A DNA stretch of 5,637 nucleotides from DAOTTX01 sp034437515 (GCA_034437515.1 DAOTTX010000061.1:1-5637); one strand, 5' to 3'; shown: positions 1 through 5,550, counted from the stretch's first letter. A program made the numbers and translations. Notes: generated by a model not told the origin, from the letters alone.

Positions 1-509
1 TCTTGCTTCATCATTTCTAACATTGCTTCTAACTTCCCAAGTTCACGCTGTAGTTTTCCTTCACGCTCTGATGCTTCGCGCATCAAGCGTTCAATACGTT
101 CTTGGTTTATCTTCTCACGTTGTTCAGACTCAGTTCGTAGACGCTCGATTTCTTCATACAAGTCTTCGATCTGCTCCTCTGCCGCTTCGAGCGCAGTCTG
201 CAATTCGACAATGCGTCCGTATTGGGCAATAGGTGCTGTTGTCTCAACCAGCATGGCAGATGCAGGCAGTTCGCGCTCACGCTCTCCACTTTCAAGAGCC
301 GCCGCAATTTCATCCCAATCCATACTTCTGTTCCGCATCACGCGAATGGTATTGATAACAAGCAGATCAGATTCCAGATAGTCTCGTTGGGTGCGATTGA
401 TGCCTCTGGCCTCGGTTGAGAAGAACTCCTGAAACTGTGGCATATCGGTCCAATTGCTTACCGTTTTCCTGTCTATTCCAAAAGCTTTGGCTATTTTCCC
501 CGTTTTCAT
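1..509 (-). CDS. HTH plus coiled-coil DNA-binding protein (KfrA/RacA-like architecture), C-terminus cut by window edge
   Basis: Reading the minus strand from ATG 507-509 gives 169 uninterrupted codons that run off position 1, so the C-terminus is missing. The N-terminus (KIAKAFGIDRKTVSNW, residues 5-20) has the spacing of a MerR-type helix-turn-helix, followed by a compact helical segment to about residue 75. From about residue 97 to the edge the protein is a Glu/Arg/Leu-rich, highly charged alpha-helical coiled coil with no visible breaks. This is the architecture of KfrA- and RacA-like DNA-binding proteins of plasmids, phages and chromosome organisation, but I cannot name a family. A GAGGAG ribosome site lies 10 nt before the ATG. 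The gene is less GC-rich than the peptidase genes, and GGAATA half-sites upstream and inside its own 5' end suggest autoregulation. The coding call is strong; the specific role (regulator, partition factor, phage protein) is open. Confidence 0.8.
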   Translation of the reverse strand, partial: MKTGKIAKAFGIDRKTVSNWTDMPQFQEFFSTEARGINRTQRDYLESDLLVINTIRVMRNRSMDWDEIAAALESGERERELPASAMLVETTAPIAQYGRIVELQTALEAAEEQIEDLYEEIERLRTESEQREKINQERIERLMREASEREGKLQRELGKLEAMLEMMKQ

Positions 510-533
510 ACACAACCTACTCCTCAATTTTGT

Positions 534-554
534 GGAATAAGATTGACCTATTCC
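534..554. promoter_or_regulatory. GGAATA-N9-TATTCC dyad, candidate operator
   Basis: Perfect 6-bp inverted repeat: GGAATA at 534-539 and TATTCC at 549-554, separated by 9 bp. It lies 25 bp upstream of the HTH gene start and covers the -35 hexamer of the plus-strand promoter at 543-571. Further TATTCC copies occur at 585-590 and, as CTATTCCA, at 473-480 inside the HTH gene. This is the layout expected of an operator for the adjacent HTH protein; binding is inferred. Confidence 0.4.
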
Positions 555-571
555 AATAAGTACAGTATATT
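543..571 (+). promoter_or_regulatory. Candidate sigma70 promoter reading rightward
   Basis: TTGACC at 543-548 (5 of 6 to TTGACA), a 17-bp spacer, then TATATT at 566-571 (5 of 6 to TATAAT). Transcription would start near 578 and run toward the small ORF at 757, leaving a leader of about 180 nt. It is the best promoter match I found in the divergent region. I found no equally good minus-strand promoter for the HTH gene; TATACT boxes at 576-581 and 564-569 on that strand lack a proper -35. Confidence 0.45.
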
Positions 572-587
572 TTTGAGTATACAGTAT
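561..587. repeat. TACAGTAT direct repeat in divergent intergenic region
   Basis: TACAGTAT occurs at 561-568 and again at 580-587, a 19-bp period, partly overlapping the AGTATA boxes at 564-569 and 576-581. About two helical turns apart, the copies could be two sites for one protein. The stretch is very AT-rich: 541-600 has 19 G/C in 60 bases. Confidence 0.4.
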
Positions 588-639
588 TCCGCAGAATTCA
601 GCGTGGTTATTTTCCTCATTTTCCCAAAAACTGGAGAAT

Positions 640-684
640 GGGGAGAAAAAAGACTCCCCTATATATATACAACCATATATATAA
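640..684. repeat. Tandem small hairpins: GGGGAG/CTCCCC and a TATATAT palindrome
   Basis: GGGGAG (640-645) and CTCCCC (654-659) form a 6-bp stem with an A-rich 8-nt loop. Immediately after, an alternating TA run at 660-669 and another at 675-683 form an imperfect AT palindrome around a CAACC centre. Neither hairpin is followed by a proper U-tract, so I do not call a terminator. They fill the leader between the rightward promoter and the small ORF at 757. Confidence 0.3.
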
Positions 685-756
685 GGCGGTTTTTGCCCGA
701 TTTCCGTCCAGAAAGCCAGTTTTGACCATCTGATGACCAGCAGAAAGAAGCGCAAA

Positions 757-906
757 ATGATCCGATATAAACCGAATAAAACCCTGGTTCCGCTGACTCC
801 CGCCGACATCAATGAGGCGGATTTTCAGTGGGAGATCGACCTCACCGTCATCACCTGGGACGGGGGTAATGGTACGTCCAGCGCGTGTCACTTAGAAGCT
901 GTTTGA
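757..906 (+). CDS. Small ORF of 49 codons ending inside the MITE-like repeat; possible gene remnant
   Basis: ATG 757-759 opens a 49-residue frame ending at TGA 904-906. Starting at the in-frame ATG at 733 would give 57 residues. A weak purine-rich Shine-Dalgarno-like AGAAAGAAG lies about 6 nt before the 757 ATG, which favours that start. The codons have GC-rich third positions like real genes here (for example ACC, GTC, ATC, GAC in the second half). The peptide begins MIRYKPNKTLVPL and has an acidic, Trp-containing middle (WEIDLTVITWDGG). I do not recognise it. Its last four residues and stop codon come from the inserted repeat, so the original C-terminus is unknown. Removing the element would let the frame run on antisense to the dehydrogenase gene. 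It could be a remnant, a tiny real gene or chance. Confidence 0.3.
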   Translation: MIRYKPNKTLVPLTPADINEADFQWEIDLTVITWDGGNGTSSACHLEAV

Positions 907-994
907 AAAGCCCTCACCCTGTTTCCCTCTCCCCAGGGAGAGGGAAACAGGGTGAGGGCCAAAATTACCGAAACAATACTTCTCAAACGGCTTC
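895..994. mobile_element. 100-bp palindromic MITE-like element with TA target-site duplication
   Basis: Terminal inverted repeats GAAGCTGTTTGA (895-906) and TCAAACGGCTTC (983-994) match at 11 of 12 positions. They are flanked on both sides by TA (893-894 and 995-996), and the symmetry extends one base further each side (TTA...TAA). Inside is a perfect 24-bp stem, 910-933 against 936-959, with a CA loop. Length is exactly 100 bp with no coding capacity. A TA duplication is characteristic of IS630/Tc1-mariner-type transposition, so a non-autonomous element mobilised by such a transposase is the best guess. No transposase is in the window. Palindromes of this CCCTCACCC...GGGTGAGGG type are familiar as dispersed repeats in several bacterial genomes. 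Confidence 0.7.
906..959 (-). terminator. Hairpin plus T-tract inside the MITE, probable terminator for the dehydrogenase gene
   Basis: Read on the minus strand, the 24-bp GC-rich perfect stem (936-959 with 910-933) is followed by TTTT (906-909). It begins 35 bp after the dehydrogenase stop codon (994-996). Stem strength and the following T-run fit an intrinsic terminator, although the run is only four. On the plus strand the same stem is followed by CAAAATT, so any termination activity should be directional. Confidence 0.5.
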
Positions 995-2208
995 TAACTC
1001 GCCGGGGCGAAGCGCAGCAGTTCACCACTGCGATAGTCGATCAAGTAGAGTTCGCCGCTTTCGTCTTCACCGAACGAACTCACCCCGCGCCCGGTGTTGA
1101 GGATGACACCGTCGTTCCATGCACCGCTCTCGTCACGGTAGGCCGCCCAGATGCGTCCGGAACAGTAGTCACTGTAGAGATAGGCCGCCTCCAGTTCGGG
1201 GATGGCTTCACCGCGATAGATGTACCCCCCGGTCACCGAGCAGCCGAGGTCGTGGTTGTAGGTCGCCACCGGGTCAACCACCTCGACCGGCTCCGCGCCC
1301 ATCCAACCTTCGAAGATCGTCCCGGCCTCGAACACGTCCCAACCGTAGTTTAGACCGCCGTCGCTCTCCGCCGGTTCGAAGTTAATCTCTTCAAAGCGAT
1401 TCTGACCGACATCGCCCATGTAGAGGTCGCCGGTCGCCCGGTCAAAGCTGAAGCGCCACACGTTGCGCAAACCCCACGCCCACACCTCTGGCGCGACGTC
1501 TTGCTCTGCGGTGGCGAACGGATTGGTTTCCGGTACGGTATAGTCCGCTTCGCTGTTGTTCACGTCAAGGCGCAGGATGGTGCCTAACAGCGTCGATGGA
1601 TCCTGCCCCGCTTCCAGCGGATCACCGGCGGAACCGCCATCACCGACCGAGATGTATAGATACCCATCCGGGCCGAAATCCATGTGTCCGCCGTTATGAT
1701 TGGGGAACGGCTGCGAGATCGCCAGCAATTCGACCGCGCTTTCGGGGTCGGCACGGTTGGGGTCATCGGTACTGACGCTGTACCGCGCGACGCGGGTATC
1801 CCCGTCTTGATTGGTGTAGTTCACGTAGAAAAGGCCGTTTTCCTCGTAGTTCGGGTGGAAGGCCAGCCCCAGCAGACCGCGCTCAGAATAGCCCCGTGTC
1901 ACGTCCTGGCTGACGATAGACGAGAGGTCGAGAAACGGGCTGTTCAGCAAGGTGTCGTCCTCGACGATCCACACCCGCCCGGTCTGCTCTACGACGAACA
2001 ACCGTCCGCTGTCATCCCCGGCGTGGGTGACGTATAACGGATTGCTGAAGCCGTTCGCTACCTGTTCAAGCTGGAACTGATCGACATCCGGCAGCGCGGC
2101 ACGGGTGGTGACGACCGTTTCTTCCTCGGTGGTCTCGCCGTCCTCTTGCGCGAAAGCCATCCCCGCGACCGCGAGAATCAAAACTAACACTAAAGTCAAC
2201 TTACGCAT
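994..2208 (-). CDS. Secreted PQQ-dependent sugar (aldose) dehydrogenase-like protein, six-bladed beta-propeller
   Basis: 404 residues, the usual size for the soluble GSDH/Asd family (E. coli YliI type), which oxidises aldose sugars outside the cytoplasm using PQQ and calcium. Residues 1-20 are a signal peptide (basic MRK, hydrophobic LVLVLILAVAG, then AFA before Q21), followed by an acidic, Thr-rich linker to about 40. The propeller starts near 46. Family landmarks are Q75 in VVEQTGRV; the GLLGLAFHP block at 111-119; the putative catalytic His of NHNGGH (H171) followed by GPDGYLYISVGDGG; GLRN (R248, N249); GDVGQN; and NYGWD. The only two cysteines, C323 and C349, could form a disulfide in the exported protein. 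AGGAG (2214-2218) lies 5 nt before the ATG. The gene follows the M16 pair after 90 bp. Its TAG stop is formed at the junction with the MITE. Family assignment is firm; substrate and actual PQQ use are not shown. Confidence 0.92.
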   Translation of the reverse strand: MRKLTLVLVLILAVAGMAFAQEDGETTEEETVVTTRAALPDVDQFQLEQVANGFSNPLYVTHAGDDSGRLFVVEQTGRVWIVEDDTLLNSPFLDLSSIVSQDVTRGYSERGLLGLAFHPNYEENGLFYVNYTNQDGDTRVARYSVSTDDPNRADPESAVELLAISQPFPNHNGGHMDFGPDGYLYISVGDGGSAGDPLEAGQDPSTLLGTILRLDVNNSEADYTVPETNPFATAEQDVAPEVWAWGLRNVWRFSFDRATGDLYMGDVGQNRFEEINFEPAESDGGLNYGWDVFEAGTIFEGWMGAEPVEVVDPVATYNHDLGCSVTGGYIYRGEAIPELEAAYLYSDYCSGRIWAAYRDESGAWNDGVILNTGRGVSSFGEDESGELYLIDYRSGELLRFAPAS

Positions 2209-2240
2209 ACAAACTCCTGATTTCTGGTTTCAAATTTTGC

Positions 2241-2257
2241 TCTGGGTTCGCCCCAGA
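2241..2257. repeat. Small hairpin between the M16 pair and the dehydrogenase gene
   Basis: TCTGGG (2241-2246) pairs with CCCAGA (2252-2257) around a TTCGC loop. Outer CAAAT/ATTTG segments (2231-2235 and 2257-2261) add weaker symmetry. On the minus strand no T-run follows, so it is unlikely to be a strong terminator. It could act as an attenuator or mRNA end-stabiliser in the 90-bp gap. Confidence 0.3.
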
Positions 2258-2298
2258 TTTGACGATAGGCTAACACAGGCGCGTTAAGTCGGCATGAA

Positions 2299-3582
2299 TC
2301 AATTCGGTCCGCTGGTGGCGATGACCATCTTAGACGGATCGAGATAACGTGCCGCCGCCGCCAGCAGATCATCCGGGTTGAGCGCGTAGATCTCATCGTG
2401 GTATTGCACCAGATAGTCTAGGCCGAGGTCGTAGGTCTCAATCGTATGCAAGATATTCGCCACCCCTTCGATCGTTTCCAGTTGCAGCGGCAAGCGCCCG
2501 GTGAAATACGATTGGTTGTCTTCAAGGTCTTCCTGGCTGACCGGTTCGGTCGTGATGCGGCGAGTCTCTTCGAGAATCAGTTCGATGGCGCGTTCGACGT
2601 TTGCCGGGTTCACTCCGGCGGAAACGCGCCATGCACCGGGGCCGAAACCACCGTCCAGGCTGCTATAGGCATAGTAGGCCATGCCTTCGCGCTCACGGAC
2701 GACATCGCCGATGCGCCCCATCATGCCAAACTGACCAAGTATGCTATTTGCCAGCACCGCCGCCCGGTAATCCGTCGCGTAGCGTGAGGGGCCGGTCGTG
2801 CCCAGTGCAATGTCGGATTGGGTTTTGCCGTCCAGTGTCTTGTGGACGCGCTGTGCTTCGACACGGGCGGCGATTTCCGGCAGCGCGGGCCGTGCCGGTT
2901 GGTGGGGGTTGTGCCAGCCGCCGATCTTTTCTTGCATAAGGTCGATCACGGCGGCACTTTCCACCGCACCTACCACTACGACGATCATGCCATCCGGCCC
3001 GTAGTGCCGTGCATGGAAGCGGCGCATGTCCTCAGGGGTGATCGCCGATAGTGTCTGCACGGTGCCGCGTGAACTGTAGTGAAACGGATGATGCGGGGGA
3101 TACAGCGTCTCACGGAACAAGCGCCCGGACTGCCAGCGCGTATCCTGCTGCTGGTATTGCAACCATGTGAGGCGTTCACCGCGCAGGCGTGTGACCTGCT
3201 CATCGGGGAAAGTGGGGTGCATCAGCGTATCAGCGAGGGTGTCGATCAACACAGGCAGGTCTTCGGCGAGGGCTTTGCCGTTGTAGCCGACTTTGAACGT
3301 CCCCGCACCGTAGCTAAATTCCGCGCCGATGTCCTCCAGGGCGCTGTTGATCGTGGCGAAGTCCCGGTATTGTGTGCCGCTCATCAACGCCCCGGCGACC
3401 ATCGCCGCCGTGCCGCCGCGTGTGCGGTCTTCGTAGACGGCACCGGCACGCAGCGACCCATCCACCACCACTGACTCCACGTTATGATTTTCGTAGATCA
3501 ACAATGTGAGGCCATTGTCCAACACTTCACGGGTGACGTTATCTGACTTTGGTAGGATGCTGACTGTCGTTTTATTCGTCAT
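2299..3582 (-). CDS. M16B peptidase-like subunit lacking the zinc site but keeping the R/Y pair (non-catalytic partner)
   Basis: 427 residues, typical of half-size M16B proteins (two clam-shell domains). The N-terminal domain has the family's DNGLTLLIYEN start (22-32), but the zinc motif is lost: the aligned stretch G57-T70 reads GTAAMVAGALMSGT, with Ala, Ala and Gly at the three HxxEH positions (60, 63, 64). The C-terminal domain keeps the substrate-binding R/Y pair in VREREGMAYYAYSS (R296, Y303). In characterised M16B heterodimers one subunit carries zinc and the other this pair, so it should complete the active site of the neighbouring gene's product. No signal peptide, so probably cytoplasmic. 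The frame is open upstream to about 3954, but I chose ATG 3580-3582 because family homology begins there and AGGAGG (3592-3597) precedes it by 9 nt. Confidence 0.92.
   Translation of the reverse strand: MTNKTTVSILPKSDNVTREVLDNGLTLLIYENHNVESVVVDGSLRAGAVYEDRTRGGTAAMVAGALMSGTQYRDFATINSALEDIGAEFSYGAGTFKVGYNGKALAEDLPVLIDTLADTLMHPTFPDEQVTRLRGERLTWLQYQQQDTRWQSGRLFRETLYPPHHPFHYSSRGTVQTLSAITPEDMRRFHARHYGPDGMIVVVVGAVESAAVIDLMQEKIGGWHNPHQPARPALPEIAARVEAQRVHKTLDGKTQSDIALGTTGPSRYATDYRAAVLANSILGQFGMMGRIGDVVREREGMAYYAYSSLDGGFGPGAWRVSAGVNPANVERAIELILEETRRITTEPVSQEDLEDNQSYFTGRLPLQLETIEGVANILHTIETYDLGLDYLVQYHDEIYALNPDDLLAAAARYLDPSKMVIATSGPN
3572..3582 (-). promoter_or_regulatory. 11-bp stop/start overlap, translational coupling of the M16 pair
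   Basis: The upstream gene's TAA (3572-3574) and the downstream ATG (3580-3582) share ATGACGAATAA. The downstream ribosome site AGGAGG (3592-3597) lies within the last codons of the upstream gene. Ribosomes finishing the first subunit are placed to start the second, which fits equal production of two subunits of one complex. Confidence 0.7.
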
Positions 3583-4870
3583 CGTCGGTTGCCTCCTCAT
3601 CATCACCGGCGACCGGCACGAACCAACCGACCGTGCGGTTCTGCGGACGTAGATACTGCCGCGCCACCCGCCGCACGTCAGCGACCGTGACCGCCTGCAA
3701 CCGCTTGACGTAACGCTCAAACCACTCGTAACCGCCGCAGTTTTCCGCGAAGGCCAGCCAGTAAGCCTGCCCGGTGACGCCCTCCGCGCTGTAGGCGAAC
3801 AACGCCCGTACCTGTTTACGCGCTTTCTTGAGTTCCGCCGGGCCGATGTCTTCATCGCGCAGGCGGTCGATCTCGGCAAACAGCGCGGCCTCGGCTTCTT
3901 CCAGCGTGCGTCCGTCACGGACGACAACCGTGAATTCGTAGAGATAGGGGTCAACTGTGGGTTGCAGGTAACCGTTCACCGCCGCTGCGATCTCGCTCTC
4001 GACCATCGTCTTATACAGGCGGCTGGTCTTGTTATCGACATCGCCGCCGCCCAGGCTACTGGGGCCGGTCAGCACACTATCAAGGATGTTGAGCGCAAAC
4101 CAATCGTCATGGGTGGCGGGTGGGGTGTGGTAACCAACCTGCAAAAATGCGGTGCTGCCGGGACGCTCCAAGCGGATGCGACGTTCGCCCTGCTGCGCTG
4201 GCTCCGGGCGACAGAACAGATGCGGCGGATCGCCGGCGGGGATGCCCGCGTAGTGCGCTTTGATGCGTTCCAGCATCTCGTCACTGTCGAAGGCTCCAAC
4301 CGCGACCGCGACCGCGTTGTTGGGCACGTAGAACTGTTTGTAATGCGCGTAGAGGTCGTCGCGGGTCATGGTTTCGAGGTCGGTCATATCACCGATGATC
4401 TCGTGATGATAACCATGCACACGGAAGGCCGCCGCGTTGAGTTCTTCCGCCAGCCAGAACAGCGGCGAGTTTTCTTCACCCTGCCGCTCGGAGATAATCA
4501 CGGTGCGTTCGGCCTCGACTCCGTCGTGGTCGAACTGTGCGTTCATCATGCGGTCGGCTTCGAGTTCTAGCGCGAGGTCGATGCGGTCAGCGGGCAGCGT
4601 TTCGTAGTAGGCGGTGTAGTCCAGCGCGGTCTGCGCGTTCCACAGGCCGCCGGTGCGGTCGATCTCACGGTCGAGTATCCCGCCGGGGAACTTGGGCGTC
4701 CCCCGGAACATCATATGCTCGACCCAGTGCGAGATGCCGGTCTGCCCGGTACGCTCGTTGCGGCTGCCGATGTGATACAACACCCACCAGCTAATGATCG
4801 GTGCGTTGTGCACCTCCTTAAGCAGCACGGTCAGCCCATTTTCTAAAGTATATTTTTTAACGTCCGTCAC
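3572..4870 (-). CDS. M16B zinc metallopeptidase, catalytic subunit
   Basis: 432 residues. The inverted zinc motif HWVEH (H48, E51, H52) is intact, and the third ligand is E128 in VIISER, 75 residues after H52 and within the 74-76 spacing of the family. NGLTVLLKE (11-19) and FRGTPKFPGG follow the usual M16 N-terminal pattern. The C-terminal domain reads SRLYKTMVESEIAAAV (283-298), where the usual R/Y substrate-binding pair is degenerate, complementing the partner gene. No signal peptide; probably a cytoplasmic oligopeptidase or processing peptidase. The start is GTG (4868-4870) with AGGAAA (4875-4880) close upstream. Later Met codons, such as those at 53-54, would remove the zinc site. The C-terminus is a very acidic tail (GDDEEATDDDE), partly encoded in the overlap with the next gene. 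Peptide substrates are unknown. Confidence 0.93.
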   Translation of the reverse strand: MTDVKKYTLENGLTVLLKEVHNAPIISWWVLYHIGSRNERTGQTGISHWVEHMMFRGTPKFPGGILDREIDRTGGLWNAQTALDYTAYYETLPADRIDLALELEADRMMNAQFDHDGVEAERTVIISERQGEENSPLFWLAEELNAAAFRVHGYHHEIIGDMTDLETMTRDDLYAHYKQFYVPNNAVAVAVGAFDSDEMLERIKAHYAGIPAGDPPHLFCRPEPAQQGERRIRLERPGSTAFLQVGYHTPPATHDDWFALNILDSVLTGPSSLGGGDVDNKTSRLYKTMVESEIAAAVNGYLQPTVDPYLYEFTVVVRDGRTLEEAEAALFAEIDRLRDEDIGPAELKKARKQVRALFAYSAEGVTGQAYWLAFAENCGGYEWFERYVKRLQAVTVADVRRVARQYLRPQNRTVGWFVPVAGDDEEATDDDE

Positions 4871-4955
4871 GAGGTTTCCTGCAAATCACGGTAATTTTTT
4901 TGTCGTCAACAATCATCAGAGTGTAGTGTGTGATTGAGGAAATTTAAAGCACGAC

Positions 4956-5384
4956 TTAGTCCTCGCGGACGGCGTAGCGCAGCTCGTATTGTGCCCCGCC
5001 CAACATAAACGGAAACGCCTGTTCACCCATCTTGATGTCGGACTCGTCGATGTGCAGCCGACCGAGTTTGTCATCGTCGCCGCGTAGCCAATTGCCCTCG
5101 TCAGATTCCCATAGCTCGAATGCCAGCGGCTCGGTTTGATCCTCAAAGACGAATTCATCCGGTGTGTGGGCGGTGATGGTCTGCGGCCCCGCCGGTGTGG
5201 GGTATTGGCAAGACTGGAAATCGAACTGAGTCGTGCGCTTATCATTCATGACGTTGCTGAACGGACGTCCAATCGCCTTCCAGGAGAAAATTGTCTCTCC
5301 GTTGCACTGGAGGTAAATCTCGTCGCCGCCCGCTTCCTGACGCTGTGTGCATTGCAGCGCAATTAAACGTAATGTGTAAGTCAT
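4956..5384 (-). CDS. Small stand-alone C2-like beta-sandwich protein, function unknown
   Basis: 142 residues with no signal peptide or membrane segment. It has an alternating beta pattern: MTYTLRLIALQC at the start, then GGDEIYLQCNGETIFSW (19-35), ELWESDEGN, DDDKLGRLHI (103-112) and a closing GGAQYELRYAV. The order of a short hydrophobic strand, DEIYL, an NG turn with Trp, then E-x-W/D-rich loops before LG resembles the C2-like calcium/lipid-binding fold of small hypothetical proteins in bacteria such as Chloroflexota and cyanobacteria. The acidic loops at 92-105 could bind calcium, which is untested. The frame is open to 5456, but ATG 5382-5384 is chosen because AAGGAGA (5393-5399) precedes it by 8 nt and the beta pattern begins there. 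The M16 catalytic gene starts 85 bp downstream with no clear terminator between, so cotranscription is possible. Confidence 0.8.
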   Translation of the reverse strand: MTYTLRLIALQCTQRQEAGGDEIYLQCNGETIFSWKAIGRPFSNVMNDKRTTQFDFQSCQYPTPAGPQTITAHTPDEFVFEDQTEPLAFELWESDEGNWLRGDDDKLGRLHIDESDIKMGEQAFPFMLGGAQYELRYAVRED

Positions 5385-5392
5385 AATATTTG

Positions 5393-5399
5393 TCTCCTT
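5393..5399 (-). promoter_or_regulatory. Strong Shine-Dalgarno fixing the start of the C2-like gene
   Basis: AAGGAGA on the minus strand, 8 nt before ATG 5382-5384. It is the reason for rejecting the longer upstream Met starts in the same frame. Confidence 0.7.
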
Positions 5400-5412
5400 A
5401 CCAAACTTGTCC

Positions 5413-5445
5413 ATGTACCGACCGAGTGTACATCGAATTGATGTA
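5413..5445. promoter_or_regulatory. Three alternating ATGTAC/GTACATC/GATGTA half-sites upstream of the C2-like gene
   Basis: ATGTAC (5413-5418) is inverted to GTACAT (5428-5433) across 9 bp. The same central element, as TACATC (5429-5434), is inverted to GATGTA (5440-5445) across 5 bp. The array lies 29-61 bp before the start codon, where an operator or a 5'-leader RNA hairpin could act. A weak TTGATA lies just upstream on the minus strand, but I cannot define a convincing -10. Confidence 0.4.
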
Positions 5446-5550
5446 GATGGCAGCAAGTCTTATCAAAGTTTTTGTTTTATCTGTTGATTGGATATGATAT
5501 GCACGAACAAAATATCTGCACATAGGAAAGACTCCGCTGAAAGAACTCAA

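Noticed and set aside
543..725. 60-residue plus-strand frame beginning in the divergent region
   Set aside because: Its start codon lies within the promoter and operator, and the sequence is AT-rich intergenic with hairpins.
616..891. 91-residue minus-strand frame left of the MITE
   Set aside because: Its C-terminal part translates the TATATA palindrome and A-runs. The opposite strand has the more gene-like codon pattern and no convincing ribosome site was seen for this one.
893..996. REP/CRISPR-type repeat or tRNA
   Set aside because: There is only one palindromic unit, with no spacers and no cloverleaf. The TA-flanked terminal repeats fit a MITE better.
952..1353. 133-residue plus-strand frame through the MITE into the dehydrogenase gene
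   Set aside because: It starts inside the palindrome and runs antisense to a well-supported gene.
3583..3954. Upstream extension of the second M16 frame to give a 551-residue protein
   Set aside because: The extra 124 residues are Arg/Ser-rich out-of-frame translation of the first M16 gene. Family homology and an AGGAGG site start at 3582.
3962..4570. 202-residue open frame on the plus strand, antisense to the catalytic M16 gene
   Set aside because: It is a complementary-frame shadow of a GC-rich gene, with no ribosome site and no recognisable domain.
4871..4955. Promoter or terminator between the C2-like and M16 genes
   Set aside because: A TTGACG (4904-4909, minus) has no acceptable -10 at 16-18 bp, and no hairpin with a T-run was found.
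994..5384. Complete PQQ biosynthesis or a new defence system
   Set aside because: No pqqA/C/D/E-like gene and no nuclease, helicase, transferase or toxin domains are present. The visible genes belong to common families.
5385..5456. Longer N-terminus for the C2-like gene from Met codons at 5456 or nearer
   Set aside because: The stretch contains the ribosome site and the dyad array and shows no protein-like pattern.
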